A stretch of DNA of 40,208 nt. Source: JAPOQD01 sp964620555. Lineage in GTDB: Bacteria > Pseudomonadota > Gammaproteobacteria > Pseudomonadales > Halieaceae. The notes beneath the pieces were generated by a model. It was given only the letters and a program-made list of their open reading frames with translations. It made no database searches and was not told the origin of the DNA. The number at the start of each line of letters is the position of its first letter. The stretch's first letter is position 1. Both the position numbers and the translations under genes were made by a program. Below are positions 23,809-32,592 of the stretch, in pieces. The stretch is from positions 1 to 40,208 of the forward strand of contig CAZUGZ010000015.1 of the NCBI GenBank assembly GCA_964620555.1. The letters are read 5' to 3'.

Positions 23809-26800
23809 ATGTTTCAACAGGTTCTCACCGAGCTGTCAGCCGGTAGCAGCAGTCACCGCAGAACCTCGATCGGTCCCATGTTCGGCAGTTCGGCGGCCTG
23901 TCTGCTGTCCCAGCTGGCTGTGCAGCGGGGTCTGCTGGTGGCCATCGCCAGCGACAGTCACGTGGCCAATCAGTTGCTGCGCGAACTGAATTTCTATTGC
24001 CGTGAACCGGCGCTGGAAGTGCTGGCTTTCCCGGACTGGGAAACCCTGCCCTACGACAATTTCTCGCCCCATCAGGACATTCTCTCCGAACGTCTGTACA
24101 CCCTGTACCGGTTGCCGCAGATGCAGCGCGGCATCCTGGTGGTTCCGGTCTCGACCCTGATGCATCGACTGGCGCCGGTCAGTTATGTGGGTGGCAACAG
24201 TCTGCTGCTGGATCAGGGCCAGCAGTTGCCGGTGGAAGCGTTCCTGCACCAATTGCAGCACCATGGCTACCGGCGGGTCGAAACGGTATTCGAGCGTGGC
24301 GAATACGCTTTGCGCGGCTCCCTGGTGGACCTGTTTCCCATGGGCAGCGAGACTCCGTACCGCATCGACCTGCTGGACGAGGAAGTGGTCACCCTGCGCA
24401 GCTTCGATGCCGAATCACAACGTACCATCGAGCAGGTAGAGCGCATCCGCCTGCTGCCCGCCCGCGAATTTGCCCTTCACGAGCAGGCTGTCGAGCGCTT
24501 TCAGGAGAACTGGCTGAACCAGTTCCAGGCGGACCCGGATCTCTGCCCCCTGTACACCGAAGTGTCCGCGGGCAGGGTCCCCGGTGGCTGCGAATACTAC
24601 CTGCCCCTGTTCTTCGATGAGTGTGCATCGCTCCTCGACTACCTGCCCGAACCCTGCCAGTTGCTGGCGGTCGGAGACCACTACCGGGCCGCGGAGCAGT
24701 TCTGGGGGGAGATACAACACCGCTACCAGGAGTACGGAATCGACCCCAGGCGTCCGCTGTTGCCCCCGGCCCGGGGTTTTATTCCGGTCGAGGAGTTGTA
24801 CCGGGAACTGCGCCGGCGGGGCCTGTTGGAAATTCATCCGGATGCGGCGGTAGCGGCCCACGTCGATGCGGCAACAGAACCGCCACCGCAACTGACGCCC
24901 ACTTCCAAAGGGGAGTCGGCGGCATCCATGCTGGCTCGATTCCTGCCGCGGCATGGGGCTCCGGTGCTACTCTGTGCCGAATCCGCCGGTCGCCGGGAAG
25001 TGCTGTTGGAATCCCTGGCCGAGCAGGGACTGCATCCGCCGTTGCTGGAGAGTTGGCAGGAGTTTCTGAACGGGAATTATCCTTTGGCCATGGTAACCGC
25101 GCCACTGGACCGGGGCCTGTACCTGGGTGCCGGCCAACCGACCCTGATTACCGAGGCGCAGCTCTTTGGCGACCGGGTTGCCCAGCGCCGGCGCCGCCGG
25201 CAGCAAGCCGGCCAGCCCGGCGCCGATATACGGGATATCAACGAGCTGCGCCCCGGTGTAGCAGTGGTCCACAGCGAACATGGGGTGGGGCGTTACCTGG
25301 GGCTGCAGACGCTGGAAGCGGGGGGGCAGCTCACCGAATTCCTGGCCCTCGAATATGCGGATTCGGCACGCCTCTATGTGCCCGTCGACTCGATGCACCT
25401 GATCAGCCGCTACGGCGGCAGCGATCCCGAGCAGGCCCCATTGCACAAACTGGGCAGCGACCGCTGGCGCAAGGCCCGCCGCAAGGCCGGCGAGAAAGTG
25501 ACCGACATGGCGGCGGAATTGCTGGAGTTGTACGCCCGCAGAGCGACCCGTCCCGGCCGCGCCTGCACCGTGCCAGGCGGGGAGTACCGCGAGTTTTGCG
25601 ACGGTTTTCCCTTCGAGGAGACGCCGGATCAGCGCGAGGTGATCCGCGCCGTGCTGGCCGATCTTTGTTCTCCAGGGGTCATGGACCGCCTGGTGTGCGG
25701 CGATGTGGGGTTCGGCAAAACCGAAGTGGCCCTGCGCGCCGCTTTTGTGGCAGTGCACAACCAGCGCCAGGTTGCGGTATTGGTACCCACCACGCTGTTG
25801 GCACAACAGCATGCCGCCACCTTCAGCGACCGCTTTGCGGACCTGCCGATCACGGTGGAGGTGTTGTCCCGCATGCGCAGCGGCCCCGCGCAGGCCGCTA
25901 TCGTTGAGCGGGTGAAATCCGGGCAGGTGGATATTCTCATCGGCACCCACAAGTTGTTGCAGGGGCGCATCGAGTACCGTGACCTCGGCCTGCTGATCGT
26001 CGATGAGGAGCATCGCTTCGGCGTCAGGCAAAAGGAGGCGATCAAGGCCCTGCGCACCGAGGTGGATATTCTCACCCTGACTGCCACACCGATCCCACGC
26101 ACTCTCAACATGGCTCTCGGTGAACTGCGCGACCTGTCCGTTATCGCCACGCCGCCGAGCCGCAGGCGGTCCATCAGAACCTTCGTGCGCGAGCACAATA
26201 TCGCCCTGATCAAGGAGGCGATCCTGCGCGAAACCCTGCGCGGGGGCCAGGTGTACTATTTGCACAACGAGGTGCGGACCATCGAGGAGAGCGCCCGCAA
26301 GTTGCGGGAGCTGTTGCCGGACCTGCGCATCGGCGTGGCCCATGGCCAGCTCCGGGAGCGGCAACTGGAACAGGTGATGGCGGCCTTTTATCACCAGCAG
26401 TATCACATCCTGCTCTGTTCTTCCATCATCGAGTCAGGCATCGACGTACCCAACGCCAATACCATTATCATTGAGCGGGCCGACAGGTTCGGCCTGGCCC
26501 AGCTACACCAGTTGCGCGGGAGGGTAGGGCGTTCGCACCACCAGGCCTATGCCTATCTGCTGTGCCCGCCCCGCTCGGCGATGAGCGGCGACGCGGAAAA
26601 ACGTCTGGCAGCTATCGAGGCGGCCTCCGACCTCGGGGCCGGCTACCTGTTGGCCACCCAGGATCTGGAAATACGGGGAGCGGGGGAACTGCTGGGGGAT
26701 GAACAGAGTGGCCAGATCCACAATGTGGGTTTTGCTCTGTACATGGAAATGTTGCAGCGGGCAGTGGAGTCGCTGCGCCGCGGCGAGATACCCGACCTGG

Positions 26801-27270
26801 AGGCGGCGACCCGGTCAGTGGAGGTCAACCTGAGGATTCCGGCGCTGATTCCGGATCACTATCTTCCCGATATCAACAATCGGCTGCTGCTGTACAAGCG
26901 CATTGCGCTGGCGGATGAAGAGAAGCTGCGGGACTTGCGGGTGGAGATGATCGATCGCTTTGGTTTGTTGCCGCCGGCCACCCGCAACCTGTTTTTGACC
27001 ACGGCCATCAAGCTGCGTGCCACCAGGCTGGGTATCACGCGGGTGGAAGCCGGCGAACGGGGCGGTGCGCTGGAATTTTCCGATACAACCCCGATAGATC
27101 CTCTCAACCTGGTCAAACTGGTACAGGAGCAACCGCAGGTGTTCCGTCTCACCCAGGGCAACCGACTGCGTTTCCAGTGCGATCTGCGTGTCGTCGCCGA
27201 CAGATTGCGCTTTGTGCAGGAGTTGCTGGATAGCGTGGCGGCAGACAGCAGCAAGGTCGCGGCAGCATGA
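23809..27270 (+). CDS. mfd: transcription-repair coupling factor Mfd
   Basis: DNA translocase that removes RNA polymerase stalled at DNA damage and recruits UvrA. The 1153-residue protein has the UvrB-like N-terminal module (FPDWETLPYDNFSPHQDI..., then RGEYALRGSLVDLFP) and the RNA-polymerase-interacting CarD-like domain (GVAVVHSEHGVGRYLGL, about residues 480-500). The superfamily 2 helicase core follows, with Walker A GDVGFGKTEVALRAA (about 630-645), DEEHRFGVRQKE (about 730) and TATPIPRTLNMAL. The TRCF C-terminal domain closes the protein. Length equals the family norm (E. coli 1148). The ATG at 23809 begins the family-like MFQQVLTEL; the longer open frame from 23620 is not family-like. Its stop overlaps csiV by 4 bases (ATGA). 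Confidence 0.97.
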   Translation: MFQQVLTELSAGSSSHRRTSIGPMFGSSAACLLSQLAVQRGLLVAIASDSHVANQLLRELNFYCREPALEVLAFPDWETLPYDNFSPHQDILSERLYTLYRLPQMQRGILVVPVSTLMHRLAPVSYVGGNSLLLDQGQQLPVEAFLHQLQHHGYRRVETVFERGEYALRGSLVDLFPMGSETPYRIDLLDEEVVTLRSFDAESQRTIEQVERIRLLPAREFALHEQAVERFQENWLNQFQADPDLCPLYTEVSAGRVPGGCEYYLPLFFDECASLLDYLPEPCQLLAVGDHYRAAEQFWGEIQHRYQEYGIDPRRPLLPPARGFIPVEELYRELRRRGLLEIHPDAAVAAHVDAATEPPPQLTPTSKGESAASMLARFLPRHGAPVLLCAESAGRREVLLESLAEQGLHPPLLESWQEFLNGNYPLAMVTAPLDRGLYLGAGQPTLITEAQLFGDRVAQRRRRRQQAGQPGADIRDINELRPGVAVVHSEHGVGRYLGLQTLEAGGQLTEFLALEYADSARLYVPVDSMHLISRYGGSDPEQAPLHKLGSDRWRKARRKAGEKVTDMAAELLELYARRATRPGRACTVPGGEYREFCDGFPFEETPDQREVIRAVLADLCSPGVMDRLVCGDVGFGKTEVALRAAFVAVHNQRQVAVLVPTTLLAQQHAATFSDRFADLPITVEVLSRMRSGPAQAAIVERVKSGQVDILIGTHKLLQGRIEYRDLGLLIVDEEHRFGVRQKEAIKALRTEVDILTLTATPIPRTLNMALGELRDLSVIATPPSRRRSIRTFVREHNIALIKEAILRETLRGGQVYYLHNEVRTIEESARKLRELLPDLRIGVAHGQLRERQLEQVMAAFYHQQYHILLCSSIIESGIDVPNANTIIIERADRFGLAQLHQLRGRVGRSHHQAYAYLLCPPRSAMSGDAEKRLAAIEAASDLGAGYLLATQDLEIRGAGELLGDEQSGQIHNVGFALYMEMLQRAVESLRRGEIPDLEAATRSVEVNLRIPALIPDHYLPDINNRLLLYKRIALADEEKLRDLRVEMIDRFGLLPPATRNLFLTTAIKLRATRLGITRVEAGERGGALEFSDTTPIDPLNLVKLVQEQPQVFRLTQGNRLRFQCDLRVVADRLRFVQELLDSVAADSSKVAAA

Positions 27271-28334
27271 CCCGGGGCCCGTTGCTCCTCTGCGGCCTGC
27301 TGTTACTGGGTGGCGTCGTCCACAGTTGGGCGCAGCCGGAGGAAGCCAACTGGTATCAGGTCGAACTGTTGGTATTTCAGTACCTGCGGGAACCCGACGG
27401 GGAGCGGGCGATGGCGGAGGAGCCGGAGAGATACCCGATGCTGCCTGAGCTTCATTATCCCCCCACCGTGCGCTGGTTGCGATCGGGTTCCAGCAGTCTG
27501 CAACTGGAGCAGGACTGGCGCCTGCGACGGGTGGAAGAGCTGTTGTCGCCGCGCGGTTTCGGGCTGGCCTACCAGCTTCCGGTCGATGTCGTTCCGGGCT
27601 CGACCGGGCTGCGGGAAAGCTCCCGGTTTCTTTCCGGAACCGCCCTGCGAGCCAGTGTGCCCGCCGCCGACCCCGGGCAGGCGCAAACCGGGCCCGTCCC
27701 GGACTTCAGCGTCCCCGCCGCCCTGGTGCGGTTGCCTCCGACCGAACACCGGCATCGCGCCCAATGGCGAGCAATCCATCGGCAGAAGGGCACCCGGGTG
27801 TTATTTCAGGAGGCCTGGAGACAACCTGTACCCAGTCGCGAGAAGGCCGTGCCGCTAGTGATCCAGAGTACCGGCGACACCGATTACCCCGTCCTGCAGG
27901 GCAGTATCCTGTTGTATGTCGCCCGCTATCTGCACCTGGAAACCAACTTGTGGCTGAACCTCAGCCGGACAGACCTGCCTTCCGGCTGGTCCATGCCGCC
28001 TCCACCGGCGCCCCCGCCGCAGTGGCAATCAGTGGAAGATTTCGAGTTTCGGGTCGATCTGGCGCCTGACTTTGCCACGGCAGAGTCGACTCGCAACCAG
28101 ACCCTGGCGGACGACCTGGCAGCGCTGGACTCCGGGTCGGCGGCAAAGCCGTTCGATGTCGGGCACTGGTTGACTCAGCCCTCCTACCTGCCGTTCAACC
28201 ATGCGTTGTCGATGCAGCAACGGCGGCGCCTGCGGGGTGGTGAACAACACTACCTGGACCACCCGCACCTGGGTATTCTCGTCGTTCTGGAACCCTACGA
28301 GTTCACTCCGATGCTGCCGCCAGCAGACGAATGA
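27267..28334 (+). CDS. csiV: CsiV-family periplasmic protein
   Basis: A 355-residue exported protein with a signal peptide (cleavage probably after HSWA, residue 22) followed by NWYQVELLVFQYL, the hallmark start of the CsiV family. The family namesake in Vibrio cholerae is a periplasmic factor needed for LpoA/PBP1A-dependent peptidoglycan synthesis. The rest is Pro- and Arg-rich, with ILLYVARYLHLETNLWL (about residues 212-228) and a C-terminal LDHPHLGILVVLEP that fit the family's conserved end. The start ATG overlaps the mfd stop, and the pair mfd-csiV is conserved in Pseudomonas. The 3' end overlaps the convergent phosphorylase gene by 32 bases. Function in this organism is inferred from the family. 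Confidence 0.8.
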   Translation: MTRGPLLLCGLLLLGGVVHSWAQPEEANWYQVELLVFQYLREPDGERAMAEEPERYPMLPELHYPPTVRWLRSGSSSLQLEQDWRLRRVEELLSPRGFGLAYQLPVDVVPGSTGLRESSRFLSGTALRASVPAADPGQAQTGPVPDFSVPAALVRLPPTEHRHRAQWRAIHRQKGTRVLFQEAWRQPVPSREKAVPLVIQSTGDTDYPVLQGSILLYVARYLHLETNLWLNLSRTDLPSGWSMPPPPAPPPQWQSVEDFEFRVDLAPDFATAESTRNQTLADDLAALDSGSAAKPFDVGHWLTQPSYLPFNHALSMQQRRRLRGGEQHYLDHPHLGILVVLEPYEFTPMLPPADE

Positions 28335-29049
28335 GCACGCTGCTGACCCTGCCGGCAGCGGAGTCCAGCACCGAGCGCATGGCAACCAGGTCCACCGGCT
28401 GATCGGTCAGGCCCGCCGCGGGGTTGACCACCAGGCACAGGGAGACGTAGGTCAGACCCAGTTCCCGGGCCAGGGCCGCTTCCGGCATTCCGGTCATGCC
28501 CACCACATCGGCACCGTCGCGCCGCAGTCGCAACACTTCCGCCGCGGTTTCCAGGCGCGGTCCCTGCGTCACGGCGAGAACCCCGCCATCGAGCCCGTTT
28601 TCGCCCGCGGCAACGATGGCCCGCAGAAGTTCGCGGCGCAGATCGGCGCAGTAGGGAAAACTGAAGTCCACGTGTTCCAGCGTGGTCCGGTCGTGGTCAT
28701 GAAAGCTGTGTCCCCGGCCCCAGGTATAGTCGATGAGTTGATCGGGCACCAGCAACTGACCGGGAGTCAATTCGGGCTGTATTCCCCCCACCGCGTTGAT
28801 CGCCAGGACCCGTCGAATACCCTGTTGGTGCAGCAGCCACAGGTTGGCGCGATAGTTGATTCGGTGGGGCGGCAGCTGATGAGGCCGTCCGTGACGGGGC
28901 AGGAAGCACAGCGGGTACCCCGCCAGGCTGCCGTGCAGCGCCGGGTGGGAAGCCTCACCCCAGGGAGTGTCGGTAGTGCTGCTCGATTGCAGCGCAAATT
29001 CCGGCAGATCTTCGAGCCCGCTGCCACCGATTACCGCAAAGTCATTCAT
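28303..29049 (-). CDS. S-methyl-5'-thioinosine phosphorylase (MTAP family)
   Basis: A 248-residue purine nucleoside phosphorylase of the MTAP/PNP family. Motifs are the phosphate-binding IGGSGL (residues 7-12), RHGRPHQLPPHRINYRAN (54-71), INAVGGI, TQGPRLETAAEV and VGMTGMPEAALARELGL. The last motif and the location next to mfd-csiV match the Pseudomonas enzyme PA3004, which uses methylthioinosine in polyamine and quorum-signal by-product salvage. MTAP specificity cannot be excluded from sequence alone. The ATG has AAGGAAG about 9 bases upstream. The gene faces csiV, and the two coding regions overlap at their 3' ends by 32 bases (28303-28334). Confidence 0.88.
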   Translation of the reverse strand: MNDFAVIGGSGLEDLPEFALQSSSTTDTPWGEASHPALHGSLAGYPLCFLPRHGRPHQLPPHRINYRANLWLLHQQGIRRVLAINAVGGIQPELTPGQLLVPDQLIDYTWGRGHSFHDHDRTTLEHVDFSFPYCADLRRELLRAIVAAGENGLDGGVLAVTQGPRLETAAEVLRLRRDGADVVGMTGMPEAALARELGLTYVSLCLVVNPAAGLTDQPVDLVAMRSVLDSAAGRVSSVLIRLLAAASE

Positions 29050-29171
29050 TTGCGCCAGCTTCCTTATACCGTTTATTCATATACATTGCCAAGTTCCTGA
29101 TCTGCTTGCCTATTCCATTATGGCGGGATCAAAGCGGTTTTTCACGGTTGGTTTTTTGGTTATTTTTCCCA

Positions 29172-29199
29172 TGGACAGCCCACGCCAATTTGTTATGTT
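29172..29199 (+). promoter_or_regulatory. candidate promoter of the DUF6763-like gene
   Basis: TGGACA (29172-29177), a 16-base spacer and TATGTT (29194-29199) resemble a sigma-70 promoter (5 of 6 and 4 of 6 matches). Transcription would start near 29206, just before the GAGG ribosome-binding site at 29214-29217. The remainder of the 178-base divergent gap is T-rich and shows nothing else definite. Confidence 0.45.
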
Positions 29200-29227
29200 G
29201 GGTGCGGGTAATGCGAGGTCACGTCAG

Positions 29228-29545
29228 ATGGATCGTTCAGAACCCCAAGTCGGTGGCTGGTACACGGATTTGCAAAGCGGGGCGACCTTTGAAGTCGTTG
29301 TCTGGGACCAGAGAAACCGCCTCGTGGAGGTGCAGCATGCCGACGGTGAAATCAGCGAATACGATTTCGACGTCTGGCGACAACTGAGCCTCATCGCGGT
29401 CGCGGAATCGGTTGACTGGCGCGATCCCTTCGAACTCGATGGCGAGGATTGCCATGACCCGGATCTGCCCTATCATCCCGAAGACTGGTCCGGCCCCCTG
29501 AATGATATCGAACCCCAGTACTGCCTCGGAGTCGAAGAGAACTGA
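29228..29545 (+). CDS. small acidic protein, DUF6763-like
   Basis: A 105-residue acidic, soluble protein with no signal peptide or membrane segment. The pattern PQVGGWYTDLQSGATFEVV, followed by VQHADGEISEYDFDVW and a tail with PEDWSGPLNDIE, resembles small gammaproteobacterial proteins of the DUF6763 type as I remember them. No function is known to me. The ATG at 29228 has GAGG 10 bases upstream. An in-frame ATG at 29195 lies on the predicted -10 and is less likely. It is followed by apbE after 61 bases. Composition and start signals support a real gene. Confidence 0.7.
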   Translation: MDRSEPQVGGWYTDLQSGATFEVVVWDQRNRLVEVQHADGEISEYDFDVWRQLSLIAVAESVDWRDPFELDGEDCHDPDLPYHPEDWSGPLNDIEPQYCLGVEEN

Positions 29546-29606
29546 AGAGGTCGGTGACTCCCGAATACGGGTCAGGCCCTCAAAAGCAGACCGGTCCAAT
29601 ACATCG

Positions 29607-30638
29607 ATGATATGTTTCACACGGTTTTTTCGGCTCCGGGTCGCGGCTCCGCTTGCCGTTCTGGCCGTATTGGCAGTGCTGCTGGTTGCCTGCCAGCGGC
29701 CCCCGCTGCTGTTGGAAGGGGCCACCATGGGCACCCGTTGGCATGTCACTTTGCCGGTGGCGCCGGGACCGGGTGAGAGTGATCGCATCCAGGATGGGGT
29801 GGAGGAAATTCTCGAGGCCGTGAACGCCTCCATGTCCACCTATCGGGAGGAGGCCGAAATCAACCGGGTGAGCCGGGCCCCGGTGGGCCAATGGCTGCCG
29901 CTGAGCGGTCCGCTGGCGACGGTGCTGGAGGCCGCCATTGCGGTGGCCGGCCACAGTCGTGGTGCCTACGACATCACCGTGGCCCCGATGGTGAACCTGT
30001 GGGGATTTGGCCCCGGCGGCGGCGAGCGCGTGCCGACAGCGGCGGAGATCGCCGAGCAACGGGCGGTGAGCGGAATGGATGCACTCGAAATCGACGTCGC
30101 CGGGTCGCGGTTGCGCATGCGCGAAGCCCGACAACTGGACCTGTCTTCGCTGGCCAAGGGCTACGCCGTCGACCAGCTGGCGCTGTGGCTGGAGTCCGAG
30201 GGAGTGACGGACTACCTGGTGGAAATCGGCGGCGAAATCCGGGTGGCGGGCCGCAGCCCCCGCGGCGGTGCCTGGCGTCTGGCCATCGAGCGTCCGCATC
30301 CGGCCGGTGGCGAACCCATGGCCGCCCTGTCCCTGAGCCGGGGTGCAGTGGCTACCTCGGGAAATTACCGGAATTTTTTCGAAGTCGACGGGCGACGATA
30401 TTCCCACCAGATCGACCCGCGCACGGGTGCTCCGGTGACGCACTCCCTGGTTTCGGTAACGGTGGTCGCGGACAGCGCCCTGTACGCCGATGCCTGGGCC
30501 ACGGCACTGAGCGTGCTGGGTCTGGCAGAGGCCATGGAGGTGGCGCAACAGCAGCGCTTGGCAGCCTACCTGGTCAGTGTCGAAGAAGAGCAGCTTACGG
30601 TTCACAAAACGACGGCAATTGACGCCTACTTGCGGTAG
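29607..30638 (+). CDS. apbE: FAD:protein FMN transferase ApbE, lipoprotein
   Basis: Periplasmic, membrane-anchored enzyme that attaches FMN covalently to Thr of target flavoproteins such as NqrB, NqrC and RnfG. The 343-residue product has a lipoprotein signal (LAVLLVAC, lipobox Cys at about residue 29). The ApbE core follows: GATMGTRWHV, VNASMSTYREEAEINRVS, GAYDITVAPMVNLWGFG, LDLSSLAKGYAVDQLA, VEIGGEIRVAG, SRGAVATSGNYRNFF and SHQIDPRTGAPV. The ATG at 29607 gives the expected signal peptide; the frame is open to 29502, inside the preceding gene. In Pseudomonas apbE sits with nqr genes; none is visible here, so its targets are encoded elsewhere. lolC starts 12 bases downstream. Confidence 0.95.
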   Translation: MICFTRFFRLRVAAPLAVLAVLAVLLVACQRPPLLLEGATMGTRWHVTLPVAPGPGESDRIQDGVEEILEAVNASMSTYREEAEINRVSRAPVGQWLPLSGPLATVLEAAIAVAGHSRGAYDITVAPMVNLWGFGPGGGERVPTAAEIAEQRAVSGMDALEIDVAGSRLRMREARQLDLSSLAKGYAVDQLALWLESEGVTDYLVEIGGEIRVAGRSPRGGAWRLAIERPHPAGGEPMAALSLSRGAVATSGNYRNFFEVDGRRYSHQIDPRTGAPVTHSLVSVTVVADSALYADAWATALSVLGLAEAMEVAQQQRLAAYLVSVEEEQLTVHKTTAIDAYLR

Positions 30639-30650
30639 TATCGCCCCGTC

Positions 30651-31913
30651 GTGAATCCCTTGCCAACCCGCATCAATACACTGCCTTTGCTCCTCGGTTT
30701 TCGCTACAGCTTCAGCCGTCGGCGCAACCGCTTCATCGGCGTGGTGTCGCTGGTATCCCTGCTCGGCATGGCCCTGGGGGTTGCCAGCCTGATCACCGTG
30801 CTCTCGGTTATGAATGGCTTCGCCGACGAACTGCGCGGTCGCATCCTCAGCGTAGTGCCCCACGCCACGGTGGTCGACCCCCAGGGGCCGCTGGCGAACT
30901 GGCAGGACTGGCAGCGGCGAGTGGAACAGCTTCCCGAGGTGGTGGCCGCCGCCCCCTACCTGGAGGCCAAGGTATTGCTGGCCGGTTCCAGCCAGGTGCA
31001 GGCGGTCCGCATGCTGGGGGTGGAGGTGGGCGCGGAACCCGGTGTATCCCAGGTGGCGGAGCGTATCGTCGAGGGCAGCTTTGACGCGTTGCAAAGTTCC
31101 CGCTGGGGAGTGGTCCTCGGTGATCTGTTGGCCCGCGCGCTGGGAGTGGGTCTGGGTGACCAGGTTGAAATTACGGTACCGGTACTGAATCTCACTCCGC
31201 TGGGCAATCTGCCCAGACGCAAACGTCTCACCGTGGTCGGCATCTTCGCGGTCGGGGCGCAAATGGACGCAACCCACGCCCTGGTGGGTCTCGCCGATGG
31301 ACAGGCCCTGCTGCGCCTGGGAGATTCCGTCCACGGTCTGCGTCTGGCCTATGAGGATCTGTTCGTCGCCGCCTCCATGTCGGCGCGAGTGGCGTCGGTG
31401 CTGCCGCCCGAGTTGCAGGTAGTCCCCTGGCAACAGGCCGAACGCAGTCTGTTCAGCGCGGTGGCCATGGAGAAAACCGTGATCGCGGTGTTGTTATTGT
31501 GCGTGGTGGCAGTGGCGGCCTTCAATATCGTCTCCACGCTGACCATGGCAGTGACCGAGAAGCGCGCGGATATCGCCGCGCTCCGAACCATGGGCGCCAG
31601 GCGGTCGACGGTGATGGCCACCTTTGTATGCCAGGGTATGGCCCTGTCGACGCTGGGCATTGTCGGCGGAACTGCGGCAGGCGTTGCCGTGGCACTCAAT
31701 ATTGCCGACATCAGCCTGTTTCTGGAACAGTTGATGGCAACCAAATTGTTCGATCCCCAGGTGTTTTTTATCTCCAATCTGCCTTCCCGGCTGGATGTGC
31801 GGGACCTGTTCCTGGTGGTCCTGTCAGCCCTGTTGCTGAGCCTGCTGGCGACCCTGGTGCCCGCCCATCGGGCTGCGAAAACAGACCCGGCCGAGGTACT
31901 GCGCTATGGCTGA
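30651..31913 (+). CDS. lolC: lipoprotein-releasing system permease LolC
   Basis: One of two inner-membrane subunits of the LolCDE ABC exporter, which extracts outer-membrane lipoproteins and passes them to LolA. The 420-residue product has one N-terminal membrane segment (about 27-50, in FIGVVSLVSLLGMALGVASLI). A large periplasmic MacB-like domain follows, then three C-terminal membrane segments (about 275-300, 325-350 and 380-405). The family motif VLSVMNGFADELRGRIL is clear. It is called LolC because it comes first; assignment as C rather than E is by order and likeness. The start is GTG at 30651 with no clear Shine-Dalgarno. It overlaps lolD by 8 bases. Confidence 0.93.
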   Translation: MNPLPTRINTLPLLLGFRYSFSRRRNRFIGVVSLVSLLGMALGVASLITVLSVMNGFADELRGRILSVVPHATVVDPQGPLANWQDWQRRVEQLPEVVAAAPYLEAKVLLAGSSQVQAVRMLGVEVGAEPGVSQVAERIVEGSFDALQSSRWGVVLGDLLARALGVGLGDQVEITVPVLNLTPLGNLPRRKRLTVVGIFAVGAQMDATHALVGLADGQALLRLGDSVHGLRLAYEDLFVAASMSARVASVLPPELQVVPWQQAERSLFSAVAMEKTVIAVLLLCVVAVAAFNIVSTLTMAVTEKRADIAALRTMGARRSTVMATFVCQGMALSTLGIVGGTAAGVAVALNIADISLFLEQLMATKLFDPQVFFISNLPSRLDVRDLFLVVLSALLLSLLATLVPAHRAAKTDPAEVLRYG

Positions 31914-32592
31914 AGCGGTGATGGAAGCGCGTCAACTCTCCAGGACCTACGGTTTGGGCACACTGTCAGTGCGGGTGCTGGATGGGGTGGATTTTCGCCT
32001 GCAGGCAGGTTCCCGGGTGGCCATTGTCGGGGCTTCCGGTTCCGGCAAATCGACCCTGCTGAACCTGCTGGGAGGGCTGGATCGGCCCACTTCCGGATCG
32101 GTGTGGATCCAGGGGCGGGAACTGTCCCGGCTGGGCGAACGCGAGTTGTGCCGGATGCGCAATCGCAGCCTGGGTTTCGTCTACCAGTTTCACCATCTGC
32201 TGCCGGAATTTTCGGCCCTGGAAAATGTGGCTATGCCGGGCCTGATCGGCGGCCTTTCGGTGGCGGCGGCGCGGGCGGCAGCGGCACAACTGCTGGACCG
32301 GATCGGTTTGTCGGCGCGTCTGCAACATCGTCCGGCCGAGCTCTCCGGCGGCGAGCGGCAGCGCGTGGCCATCGCCCGTGCACTGGTGATGCGTCCCGCC
32401 TGTGTGCTGATGGACGAACCCACCGGCAATCTCGACGCCGCGGCCGCAGCCCAGGTGTTGCAGTTGATCGATGAGTTGCGCCACCAGAACACCACCGGTT
32501 TTGTGCTGGTGACCCACGACCAGCAGATCGCCGGGCACATGGATATCCGCTACCAACTGCGGCTCGGCAAGCTGCGGGAACTGTCGCCATGA
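31906..32592 (+). CDS. lolD: lipoprotein-releasing system ATPase LolD
   Basis: Cytoplasmic ATPase of LolCDE. The 228-residue product has Walker A GASGSGKST (42-50), the Q-loop with the LolD-type YQFHHLLPEFSALENVAMP, the ABC signature LSGGERQRVAIARAL, Walker B with VLMDEPTGNLD and the switch His in LVTHD. All match E. coli LolD closely. The ATG at 31906 lies within the end of lolC. A second in-frame ATG at 31921 would shorten the protein by five residues, and both starts are plausible. Its TGA overlaps the lolE ATG (ATGA). Confidence 0.96.
   Translation: MAEAVMEARQLSRTYGLGTLSVRVLDGVDFRLQAGSRVAIVGASGSGKSTLLNLLGGLDRPTSGSVWIQGRELSRLGERELCRMRNRSLGFVYQFHHLLPEFSALENVAMPGLIGGLSVAAARAAAAQLLDRIGLSARLQHRPAELSGGERQRVAIARALVMRPACVLMDEPTGNLDAAAAAQVLQLIDELRHQNTTGFVLVTHDQQIAGHMDIRYQLRLGKLRELSP

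Noticed and set aside
24967..26406. 479-codon minus-strand frame inside mfd
   Set aside because: Fully antisense to the conserved helicase core of Mfd; no domain and no independent start signals.
29580..31433. 617-codon open frame on the minus strand opposite apbE and lolC
   Set aside because: It lies over two genes with clear family motifs on the plus strand. Its translation is rich in His, Gln, Gly and Arg, with no recognisable domain, as expected of a shadow frame in GC-rich DNA.
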